From Prinia subflava (taxonomy: Eukaryota; Chordata; Aves; Passeriformes; Cisticolidae), in contig NC_086248.1 in NCBI RefSeq assembly GCF_021018805.1, positions 23,196,922 through 23,260,921 of the forward strand: DNA of 64,000 bases, in the 5' to 3' direction. Position numbers and translations under genes: made by a program. Of the stretch, positions 1 to 12,019 are shown one piece after another; within the stretch, counting starts at the first letter, position 1; every line of letters starts with the position of its first letter. The notes beneath the pieces are model-generated. The model made no database searches and was not told the origin of the DNA. It saw nothing but the letters and a program-made list of their open reading frames with translations.

Positions 1-1911
1 ATCAAGGCTCTACCTTGGGAGCTGGTAATGACACTCACTGATGTATTCCCAATGACACCTGAGATGAATCCAAAGGAATCAGCAAACAGGTTGCGGCACA
101 CTCTTTACTGGCTTCATTCCGCTAAAAAAAATGGGAATATCTGTCATAAATGGGAATATGCCTTTCTCCCTAGTATGAAACCCAAGTGAAGTTGGGGTAG
201 CAGTGCTTCATAGCAGGGTACTTCTCTGGGTTCCCAAAAATGGCAATTTTTGCCTTATGAATCTGCTGTGGCACATCCTGAGTTCTGTGTGTTCAGTTCA
301 TCTGGCCTTTATTTCCCCATGCTTCATGAATTTACAAAGAAAAGTGGATCATACAAAGGCATATATCTGGCACATCTATTTCTCTTTGGCTCATACTAGG
401 AGTGAAGAGCCAGAAGCTCAGTGATAAGCATTAAACACACTGCATCTGAGCAATTGGTTTTGAAAGCAGAAAATTAAAATCTTCCTCTGGAGTTGTGAAG
501 CCTCTGAATGGATATAAGAAAACATGTAAAACCACACAGCCTTACTAGTATTTTATTTTGTTTTTCTAAAGTTATGATACTTGATCCATCCTTCTATCCA
601 CAATCACACACACACACACACACAGACAAATCCGTATTCTAGTACAATGATGAAGCAAATCCTGTGGCTAAAATACCCAATATACAGCTGTGAGCAAGTG
701 ATAAAGCTACCTGCCAGCTCAGCTGCAAAGGCATGTAAGAAGCTTTTCTTTTTCCTCCCTTAGGAACAATGTGAATAGGGTTGTGATTGCTACCTGTGGT
801 GTTTTACGACATAAAGCAAAATGTCCATGTCGTGTTGCAACATTTCATCAGTGTCTCATCACTCTTTATTGGATATGTAATGGCAGTTCAAAACTGCACG
901 GCAACCTTCCTTCTAAGCATGATGATATCAGGAACCCTGTCACCATGTTAGTTCCCTCTGTCCTTATAAACCTAAAGCCCAAGCCTGCAGAAGTTTCAAT
1001 ATATAAAAAATTCCAAACACAAAGCAAGGATTTTGTCAAAAAATGCCAATCCACTGAAATAAAAATATTTTTTGTAAGCATTCTGGTCTTATAAATGCAC
1101 AGCACAAACATAGGCAGGCTTGGAGCAGAGGAACAGCTGTCTCTGATATCTATTCTTTTCCTAGCTAACCTCAACTTTGACATTGAGTCACAAGTTTAAT
1201 GATTTTAAGAGGCTAGCAGTATGTTTATGAAAACTGGCGATTCTACTGTTTCCAGGCCTGGAACTGCAGAAGACTTCATTATGTAGACAGGACTGGGGTC
1301 AGAGATTGTGACAATGCATCGGTATCACAACTAGACTTCTGAAGTCAGTGAGTGCCAGTTCACAGCACAGAGCTTGTGAGTAGAGACTCCAGACTTCCAC
1401 ATACCTCCTAGAGGGAATTTGTGAATTTCCTGGAGAAACTCAAAGGAACAGTCTAAGCCAAACTTTTCAGTGTCTGCAGAGTCCAAATGGTTAGAATGGG
1501 ATTTTTTAGTTCGAAACGGACTTCCCAAGCTGTCCTCTCGGAAAGCAACTGTAACAATGCCAGAATGTTCCCCATGTCAGAATGTCTAATGAATCACTTT
1601 GTTGGCCCAAAACCAAGGTGAGTGTGCTTCCTCAAGCTGAGAACAAGGTTGACAGAGTCTACAAACCATATGCTGGACCATTACTCTTCTGAGACTCTTG
1701 CAGCCTTGTATTATCTATCATGCTTTGATCACTTTCTGAAGATTTAGATGTTGATAAGCTCTTGCAAAAAATATTAATTACTATAATTACTAATTACTGT
1801 AATTATAGCCTCTTAGTGATTTCAGTGGAGTGAATGTGAGGGCCTAATATGCTTCTTGATTTCTAAAGTACTAAAAGTTGTCCTCACCCTGTTCTCCTGC
1901 AAACCAAAGTT
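1..1911. other. Intergenic, AT-rich; no gene recognised
   Basis: No open frame here has a recognisable domain or exon-like flanks. The stretch holds a (CA)10 microsatellite near 605 and a short AT-rich inverted repeat near 1781-1808. It ends where a CR1 tail begins. If the synteny of other amniotes holds, it belongs to the gene-poor interval upstream of MCPH1; that is inference. Confidence 0.6.
605..624. repeat. (CA)10 microsatellite
   Basis: Ten uninterrupted CA units are read directly. They are followed by GACAAA. Confidence 0.95.
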
Positions 1912-3600
1912 ATAGAATCATAGAGTGAATAAGGTTGTAAAAGACCTTTAAGGCCATTGATTCCAACTCCTACTTTAGCACTGTCAAGTCCACAGCTAAA
2001 TCATGTCCCTAAGTGTCATATCTACACATCTTTCAAATACCTTCAGGGATGGTGACCCAACCACTTCCCTGGACAGCTTGATCCATTGCTTGACAACCAT
2101 TTCCCAGAAATGGTTGTCAAGCAATCTAAACCTCTCCTGCAGAAACTTGACGTCATGTCCTCTTGTCCTGTCAGTTGTTACTTGGGGAGAAGAGGCCGAC
2201 CCTCACCTGGCTACAACTTCCTTTCAGGCAGTTGCAGAGAGTCATAAGGTCACCCCTGAGCCTCCTCTTCTCCAAGCTAAACAACCCCATCTCTCTCAGC
2301 CATTCCTCACAGACTTACCCTCTAAAGCCTTCTTCAGCTCCGCTGCCCTTCACTGGACTTGCTCCAGCATCTCAATGACTATCTGGTAGTGAAGGGCCCA
2401 AACCTGGACACACGATTCAAGGTATGGCCTCAGTAGTGCCATGTAGATCACTAGGCCCCACTATTTCTGATGCAGGTCAGGGTGTCATTGGCCTCTTGGG
2501 CACCTGGGCACATGCTGGCTTACATTCAGCTGCTGTTGACCAGCACCCCCAAGTCCTTTTACGACAGGCAACTTTGCAGCCACTCTGCCTGTAGCCTGTA
2601 GCTCTGCATGAGGTTGTTGTGACCCAAGTAAAGGACCAGGCGCTTGGCCTTGTTGAACCTCACACAATTGGCTTCAGCCCATAGATCCAACCTCTCCAGA
2701 TCCCTCTGCAGAGCCTTCCTACACTCCAGCAGATCAACATTCCCACTCAACTTAGTGTCATCTGCAAACTGACTGAGGGTGCACTAGGTCTCCTCACCCA
2801 GATCATCAATAAAGATATTAAACAGGGTTTTCCTTTATACTGAACCTTGAGGAACCTTGGTGATCAGCCACCAGCAGAATGTAACTACATTCACCACCAC
2901 TCCCTGGGCCAGGCCATACAGCCAGTTTTTTACCTTGCAAACAATGTGCACCCTCCAAGCCACAAGCAGACAGTTTCTCTAAGAGAATACTCTGGGAAAT
3001 GGTGTCAAAGTCCAGGTATACAAAATTCCCAGCCATTTCCCCATCCACTAAAAGGGTCATCTTTTTATAGAAATGGGCAGGCAGCAACGCTTTTCCTAAA
3101 CCCATACTGGCTGGCCTCATTCCCTGGTTGTCCTGCAAGTTCTGCATGATGACATTCAAGATGATCTCCTCCATAACCTTCCCTGGCACTGAGGTCAGGC
3201 TGACAGGTCTGTAGTTCCATGGAATTTTCATCCAGCCCTTCCTGCAAATGGGCATCACTTTGCCAACCTCTACTCACCTGGGACCAGTTAGCAAGGACTA
3301 ATTGAAAACAGCTTGGTGAGCACTTCTGCTGGTTCCCTTAGTACCTTTGTGTGGATTCATCCATCTCCACAGACCTGTGTGTGTCTAAGAGATGTAGCAG
3401 ATACAGCATGTGGCTGACCATTTTCCCTTGGAATATGGGGACTTCATTCTGCTCCTCAAAGACTGGGAGGAAAGAAGACATGAAGCACCCTATCCTTTTC
3501 CTCGTATTTTCCACTATGTTCCACTTCAAATCCAATAAAGGATTAAGATTCTCCTTAATTGTCCTTTAGTTGCCATCAATAGCCCTCTCTACTCTTCTAG
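1912..3600 (-). mobile_element. CR1 LINE fragment, 3' part of ORF2 plus 3' tail
   Basis: The left edge (TAGAATCATAGAG, then a GTTGTAAAAGACC-like segment) is the reverse complement of a CR1 3' tail, so the element reads on the - strand. Going upstream on that strand, translated pieces resemble the CR1 ORF2 reverse transcriptase. Near 2560-2750 there is a thumb-like segment ([20 protein letters not shown]). Near 2820-3260 there are the RT entry motif (NYRPVSLTSVPGKVMEEIIL) and a YLDFDT-like catalytic-palm remnant. Near 3340-3570 lies the linker between endonuclease and RT. Several frameshifts and stops break the frame, so it is a dead copy. The 5' boundary near 3600 is approximate. Family membership is secure; the subfamily is not assigned. 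Confidence 0.9.
2085..2125. repeat. Perfect 18-bp hairpin inside a CR1 copy
   Basis: The arm ATTGCTTGACAACCATTT (2085-2102) is followed by a 5-nt loop, CCCAG, and then by its exact reverse complement (2108-2125). Other CR1 copies have unrelated sequence in the place of the right arm, as far as I can recall the family, so this is probably a copy-specific inversion-type change. Confidence 0.95.
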
Positions 3601-5122
3601 GGATGTGGTTATCAGTCATGATTTTGCAATAATAAAGATTTTACAGGCTAGAACTTAGCTAGATATAAATAATATACTGAATTCCATGCAACAAAACAGT
3701 ATATAAAAGTGTACATAGGCTCCAAAGAGAGAAAAACTCATTATCCAAAAGGGTATCACCTCATGATGGTTCCAGACACGTTAATTCTTACACTGGGAAC
3801 AACAGATTGCTTAGCAACAGGAAAACACAAGATAGACAAACTGATATAGTATATCCAGTGCTTCAGAAAGGCTAGCTTTACAAAGCTCAGGAAAATTTGA
3901 ACACAGATAGAGCTCTTTAAGAGGATTCCAAAGGAAGGTCTCACCAATGTAGTGCACAGTGGCACTAATACTTCGCTTTCTCTACTGAAAATAGTTACCA
4001 GATACAACCTAGTGCTAAGTTTCCTTTCCACAGACCTGCCCTATTGCCATACCCTGGCTGACCCAGATCATTGTCCTTTGCTGTCGTTTCTAACTGATCA
4101 GTCCTTAGCTTCTGGAAGAAATTCTTATTATTAGTCTCTAAATGCATTACCTGGCACTTTTCATTATTAACTGTAATACTATTCTATTACTGCAATCTTC
4201 TAGGTTATCCAATTTCCTCTTTGTATTGATAATACTTCCCAAACTTTGTCATATGTGAATTTCATTACTACAGTCCTACTGCTTCTGCCAAGATCCTTAA
4301 TTAAACTATTATATGAGATCAACCTCCAAAACCAATCCTTGAGGAAATCTACAGACAACCTTTTTTCCATCACAAATATTCTTTCAACCAATGTGTGTCA
4401 TATTGTCTTTAGCCAGTTCTCCTGTACTTTTATCTATTTTGCTGTTCTTCATTTTAACTAGCATCTTCTTAAATGGTGATGTACTGATTGCTCAGATGAA
4501 GATCAGATAGAGTGAATGAATTTCCATTATTCTTCATATCATCTGAGACCGATAAAGAGGCATTGGCATGTCTCACAGTTAGGAGTCTTAAAATGATTAG
4601 TTGACAAAGCTGGTATGATTTACATTCATATTAAAAACACTAGGAAGTAGGGAAATTTCAGAATAGATATGTGATCAGCTAAGGAAACATCTTTAAAGAA
4701 ATAAAAGTCTTCAGCACACAAGTAACTGGGTTGTCATCATACCAAGAAAACTTTTGGAGAAACACAAAAGCATAAGACAGGAATACAATTAATGTCAGAA
4801 TTTCGATTTTATAGGAAACAGGCCTTTTCAAACAAAAGTATTTCATTCTTTCATAAGACTGACAAATGGAATTATATACCCTTAATATATAGACTTAAAA
4901 ATTATTTGACATGCACTGCATTACACTGTAATTAATAAAGGAGCATCATATGCTATCAATGAAGCATGTGGCTTATAGTTTAAAAGTTACCAAGGACAGT
5001 ATATACTTTCAATCCTAGACTGACTCCTGGAGTCATCTAAAAGGAGGTACACTAGTCTCTCTGGTCTGTATTATATATTGTACCACCCAGCAAAACCACC
5101 CAGGTTATGGGCTAGCCTTTAC

Positions 5123-5160
5123 TTTTTGGTTTTTTTGTTGTTTGTTTTGTTTTTGTTTTT
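5123..5160. repeat. T/G-rich low-complexity tract
   Basis: Irregular runs of T are separated by single or paired Gs, of the TTTTG/TTTG type, with no other bases. Confidence 0.85.
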
Positions 5161-8100
5161 ATATTACATGAAGTGGAATCAGAAATGAAGAGAGATGAAT
5201 TAGTGTGAGAAATTCCAGGAATCATTCTTATTTGGAAATTTTTAATGCAAAGTTTGCCAGTGCGAGTGACATTTTGAAAATGTATTAACTTATTAAGCAC
5301 CGAAGTCAGATTCATCCTGGAAATTCCAGAGAGTCTCTGAAAAGGGGATAGACCATTCCTGTGATCATGCTAAAAGACTGACATACAAGGAAGACTAAGA
5401 ACTTGGATGCAATGGCCATGTGGCTAAGACTCACTACTGGATTCTACCTTACTGGAATACCTTCAAGGACTCTTCTCACTGAAGAGTTTTCCATTGACTA
5501 TGAGTTATTTTTCAGGCTGTCCCAAAGTCACTGGTTCAAGGCTTGGTTCTATTCAAAATTTTCATTAGTGAGCTAGTTAAAAATCATAACACGACCACAC
5601 AGTAAGCAGAGGAATAAATAATGATGAGGAAAAGGAATTATGCAGAACAGTCTCTCTCACTTGCTAAGTTTGGTTTCTATTTCAACTGTGTAGAATTTAT
5701 TAATGCAAAATGCAAAGTTCTATTTTCAGAAACCAAAAGTAGGGTTAAAATCCACAAGTATGACAGATTGTATCCTGAAAATTAGTGACTAAAAAGCATG
5801 TAAGAATCATGGTGGGCTACCAAATAAGCATAAACAGCTGGTGCATGCTACCACTATCCAAGAAGATTGCATCTAGGTCTAGTCTATTCAACAATTTCAG
5901 TCATTGGGGAAAATGCGTCTCTACATTTGGCTTCTCATGTGCCAATCAATTCCCAATTATCTTCTAACATATTGACCTCTTCTCACTGCTTGTGCCATAT
6001 AGATTAATGAATGACATTCTAAAGAACACAATATTACACTTGGAGAGCAAGGGATTCATGTATTATTCACTCTGCATAAATATATACTGTTACCTCTTTT
6101 TTGATCTAAGCCAGACTTTGGAACTTGCAGGTTGTTTATGTGAGGAGATGCTGATAATGCAGTCTTGTTTATTTACATCAACATTTGAAAATAGAAAACA
6201 GAGAACTAAATAAGTCTCTTGGTTTACAAAATTCTCAGTCCCAAAAGCTTTCTTTCACAGGACCACATTGTCAAGACTGGTCCAGAGTATGGCTGGTCCT
6301 TCCTTGGTAGTTCCTCTCTTTTCTCCCATGAGTTTTCTGTCTTAACAATGCAACAGCCCAAAAAATCTCACTAGGTTTTCTTATGCTTGCCTTTCATACC
6401 CAGAAATACATACCCAGGTTTGGGAGTGAGGCTGCAGTCTAGTTCTTTGAAGAACTAACTGCTTTTTTTTTTCCCCTGTGGTTGTGCTCCTCTGTCTTGA
6501 TGCAGAAGCAACACATTTGGAGGAGATGAAGGGCTTGAGAAGTGAAAGAATAAAACATAAAATGGAAAATGCTACACAGGTAAAGTAGGGAAGAGGACAG
6601 AAGAAGTCATCATACATAAACAAAGAAAAAACACATATCTTGGGAAAACACAGGAGAGAAAGGAAGTAGACTTGAAGAGGGTAAATTGACACAGGAGATT
6701 CCTTTGGGCACTTACCCATGTTCACAAGACTTTCTCCCATGGTACCCCCATCCAAGTGCAGTACCCTTCTGAAAAACAATGTCTTCCATTATCATATCCA
6801 ATCCAATATGCTAAACTGGAAAAAGTATTTCTGGTTTTGTTTGCAAAGCTGAGAAAAAGGGGAAGAATATTCTGATTTTGTGTTTTGTTCAGCTGAAGGT
6901 AAAACTGCCTTTCTACCCTCTGCTGATCTTTTCCTAGGTAACCTAATTTCCCCTGATTAGAGATTGAGTGATTTATTTTGGCTTCTGCCAAATGTCATGG
7001 CAGCCAACAATCTGTCAGAGCCTACCTTCATCTCTTCCATGCTATGCTATTCCTATGAGGACAGCTGGAACAGGTGCTTGAAGAAGAGTATTCTGACTTT
7101 GTGGAAGGGAAAGGTTGAGGTCCTTAGGTCAATTTTTTTTCCTCTTGCGGCTTTAACAGTTTCATACCAAACAGGAATTTGTCTTCAGCATTGTGAAGAC
7201 TGAATTATTTTTCTGACTTGCTGATTTGGACTGGAGATAAGTAAGAACTGGTCTAGAATTTTATGCCATGGTAAGCTTTTTTCACTGTTGAGGTAATTAA
7301 ACAAGATGGAAACACACCAGATACTCAGTCAACTCAGCAATATACATATAAACAGGCATAGAATGAAAAACAAACCCTGCACACAGAAGCAAAAAAACCC
7401 CCTCCTGTCTGACCTTTATGTTCATTTAGAGTGTGTTTCAATAGATGAGGTGAGGTTTGAGCAGATACTTAAATTTGGTGAATATTCTCTTTTGAGGTCT
7501 ACTCTAAAAGTGCAGTTACTCTAGTTCTCCTGTACAGAGTGCAAGTGCAATAACAGGTTTCAAAGCATGCCAGGTAATAATACTGTGCCAGGGACATGTC
7601 ACAAATAAACAGTGAATTTGAAGCACCTTGGTATATCAAGAATTGATCCAAGTATTTTTCACACTTCAGAAGGTTAATCCCGAACTATACATATTTTCAG
7701 AATTTAATACTTTAAAAAGGAAAACATCCCTTATCAACTATCATCTTACTCAAAACCTTGGACTTTGCCATGGGTAGATACAAGACTTTATTTGCAGAAA
7801 CATGAAGAGTGATAGCACAGTTTACAAATCCCTCTCCTAAGAAGAGATTGTATTTCTTATTGTGGATTTTCCAGTACTGTAAGTATGTTTTGGTACTCTG
7901 CATCATATGGTTAAACCCTTTACAAGAATATGTGTTTAAAATATTATTTATGGGAATATGTAACTGTTGCTGCATCAGGGCCCATATGATTGCTTACTTC
8001 ATAGGAGCACAAATGTGCTATTTTAATTCTCTCTTTACTGCTTTCATCTAAAGAACATTTTCCCTTTCTGGTCCATGACTAAACACATAACTATAGTTAT

Positions 8101-11100
8101 TACAATATGAAGAGAAGTAAAAGCCAAGGGGAAGGAGAGAATGTGTCCAGAAGAAAACATGAAGGGGGAGATTCTTGTACTCTGTTGCTATGGGTATCAT
8201 AAATGGGGGCCTGTAACAAGTGCTTCTACACAATGCATGCAAGTGTGAGAAACATCAAGAGAAATTACCAGTTCTTGTGTATCTGTAGAAAAATTACATC
8301 AGAGAAATGTGGTGGAACAACTCCCATGATTAAGTGTTGCAATAGTTTTTGGTGCAAGTTTTTTACATAAGAGGACAGATCAACACAGGTGACATTGTGA
8401 CATGTATCTGTTACAAATCACCTGATCAGAAATACAAAGACAAAAGCTCCTTTAGACACAACACTTTCATGTGCCCTGGTAGCATGGGGACTTCAGCCAC
8501 TCTGCTATCTGATGGGAAAACACACAGCTTTGTGAGCTGTGAGCTTTCTGGGGTGTGTTGTTGAAAAGCTGAGTTGCTCCTAATGGAGGGGATCAACTAG
8601 AGACATGCTCTGCTGGACCTAATACTTTCACAAAGCTAAGAACCAGCCATGGATGTGAAGGTCAAGGGCAGCCTTGGCTCAGTGCCTCTAAGATTGTGGA
8701 GTTTAAAATTCAGAGGAAAAGTGAGCAAGACAAATAGTAGAATCACAACCCTAGACGTAAGGAAAGCAAATTTCAGCTTGTCATGAATCTGCTTGGCAGG
8801 GTCCCACGAGAGACATTTTCAAACAAAAACAGAAAACTTGAGGAAGCACATACTTAGTCTTTGAAATACTTATAAGTTTATGCAACTTCTACTACTTAAT
8901 GTTCATACTTCCACGAAAGTAATAATAGTAGAGAGAAGAGAGAGGATCATTAATCACTATACACTCAGCTCTTCAAAATTGTGACCTAAAATTAGATGAC
9001 TGGGGTAGAGTCTAAATACGAAAATTGAGTTTTGGTTAACATTTGCATAAGATATGCAACATGGGCAATATAGATTGTATGGATTATATAATGCATACAC
9101 TATTTATAACGCACATCTAATATTTGTATGACAATTTTTTTTAAATTGATGTGTCATAATTGGGCTCTAACTACATATACGACCATATACACCAAGGTGG
9201 CAAGTCTATTAAGAAAATATAACACCTGCAAACATTCATCAAAATGAATTTGGGTCTTTCAAAATTTTTGGAAACATTTTTAAAGTACAGATTTGGAAAC
9301 ATAACCTCAAATTATCAAGTACAGACAAAGGGTAGGACAGGCTATATTGGAGCCAGAAGACTTTAAACAAGGGAGAACATTTTCTCTAGAAGGCATGTCA
9401 GAACACATTAAACTAGGCTCCTACTCTGAATTATTTTATAAATGGATCTCTACTAAATACTGAGGAAGTCTAGAGAAATTAGCCTGTGTCTGAAGCTAGT
9501 CATTGTAAATACCCCCTAATGTCCTGCTTGATACTATGTCTTTATACAAAAGTAGATCAAATAACTGGACTATCATAAAAATATGGTAAAGGTACTTGGC
9601 AGAGAAGGAAGGTTTCTTTGATGTAAATTTGAATTTTGAACTTCAAGAGATGCATGATGACATTATAATAAATCAGAAAGGATCCTTGTGGTTGAGAAGA
9701 CAAAGATAAAAGCAGAATATAAATTTATTCTACCTCCATTTCTCTCTCTTTGACCATTAGCTGAAATCCTAAACTAATGAATAAAGGGGAAAGCACTAAT
9801 GCTAATATCTAAATATTGACACATTTTTTACTTTAAAAGAAGTGGAATCTTTTTTTCTGACCTTTATTTACCATTTAATTATTCCATTCTGCAAGAAACA
9901 TCTATGATGAACTCATTCTAGGATACTTATGAAGGCAAGAAATACACATTTAAAATTTGCTCAGGTACAAACCGCAGGACCAGATTCTTTCTAAGTCAGA
10001 ATTTAAAGCAAAAAAAAAAATCTCCTGGATGTAAGCTAAGTTAGCCAAATGTCTAATGAAACTTGTTTACACAGCACTATAATAAAAATATAGATATTAT
10101 GTATGAGCATCCTAAGCACGTCACACCACCAGTCTAAAACACTTTATATCACCTTGAAGATCCTTTAGGCAACAGTTTGAAGACAATTTTTTGCTTACTC
10201 TCTTGGGTTTTTTTCCTATTTACATTCCTTGAATATGTACAAGGTTAACTTTGAAAGAGGTGATGCATTCCCTCTGTGCTTTCCATATTGGGAAAGGTAT
10301 TTTGGATATGTATCTGTTTTATCTTTATTTGAAAGGATTTCACAAAAAGATTGTTTTATATTTCTCGTCATGATCAAAAGAGAAAAAGACCTGGATAAGG
10401 CATGATCAAAAGAAAGTTAAAAACAATCCCATAATACTTAATCTGAGCATAAATAAATAAAAAAATGCAAGTCAGATAAGACTGAACAGATGGCAAATAA
10501 AAATAACACACAAATAACAATTAACTTATGACTCTGCATAAGACCTTTCATGCAGTACAAAGAAGCTACAAAGACAAAATCACTAGCAAGTAGTGGGTTT
10601 ATTCTTTCTACATAAAAAAAAATTCTGGTTAGAACTGAAAAGATATTTTAGTAAAGATATCTTGATTCTTTGTTTTGCATGGACTTTTGCATATCTATTA
10701 CAGTTTGATATGGAAAATGACTTTTTACAAAGGTAAAGCAACAGAATAACTAGCATCCATGTGACAGGAATATCTTTGTATTCAAAACAGAAAGGAAAGA
10801 AAAAGGTGAAATGCCAGCCTCATTGGTGCAGTATTTGGTATATTTTAAAATTAAAATATGATTAATGTTTAAGACTAGAAATTGATTCAATATTGAATAC
10901 TCCTTCAAAAGCTATGTCTTTGTCTTTAGGAAGAATGACAATGCAGATTTCAAACCTGTAAAGACTTGGGGATACATTTTTAGTGAGCAATGGTACAGAA
11001 TTCCATGCAATTTACAGGATAGAAAAGTGTATTTTGCATATTAAAAATGCTTTGAGGCAATTACAGTGCTGTAAACATTCAGGAATTTATCACTGGGGTA

Positions 11101-11993
11101 AGACAGCAATTAATGAAATCAATATGGTAAAAAACTCATTGACTGGTATTTGATTGCTATTTGAAATAATTTTGAATATTTCATATTATGATAATCACTG
11201 TATTATGACATGGAATTCACTCAGCATCAAACAGGATATGACTTATTCATATAAGAGGTGAGTTTAAAAGCTTTGTGAGAAAAATGTCTATGGATTCTTT
11301 CTAAAATCAATGGAGAAAATAAAGTTCTTCAGTGAAAAAATCACAACAGTTTAATTAGGGTACAATTCTGAACCATCCATAAAAGAAGCCTTTCAATTAG
11401 CTATTACGAAAGCTGAGGGAAACCTGGGAAACATAAGTGCTAAGAACACCCACCTCTGTCACTATAAAATTGGAACTGTGGCTGCTGAATGGTTATTACA
11501 CCTTAGGGTTCAAAACTTTAAATTAATTATCATTAGGTCTACAGCAGAGAAGAGAAAAAAAAATCCCTAAGGTTATAGCCAACTGGATTAAAGGGATTAA
11601 AGTAGAATAGAAAATAAATGGTTGCTCGCATACCTTCTTAGTCCTGAACTTCCAAATACGGACTAGGCAATGTGTTTCTTATTATGTCCCAAGTGATTTA
11701 CAATTATTATTATTCCCCTATATTAACATTACCACTGAACCCTGAGGCCACTGTCAGACTGTCCAAGATAGAGTTTAGCATCTTCACAGTTTAAAGACAA
11801 GAAAGACAGGTAACATTACGGGGGGGATCAAACACTAAAGGAATATACATGTATGTATATACATGAATATACATGCTAAATTACTCATCTAAATCAGGCA
11901 ATTTCTTGCATTTTTATAGGTAAGAATAGTGCACCTGGTAATTATTTACTTTGACATTTTCCTAGTACTCTGCACTTGGCCACATATAATCTT

Positions 11994-12019
11994 GATTGAT
12001 AATAATAATATTATCAATC
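11994..12019. repeat. 10-bp inverted repeat with 6-nt spacer
   Basis: GATTGATAAT (11994-12003) is followed by AATAAT and then ATTATCAATC (12010-12019), an exact inverted match. Each arm contains a GATAA/TTATC core. The AT-rich context makes chance occurrence plausible. Confidence 0.85.

Noticed and set aside
1781..1808. Inverted repeat CTATAATTAC / GTAATTATAG
   Set aside because: The arms consist almost entirely of A and T in an AT-rich stretch; chance is a sufficient explanation.
2003..2389. 128-codon + strand open frame
   Set aside because: It lies antisense to a CR1 3' region and across the hairpin, so it is a shadow of the repeat.
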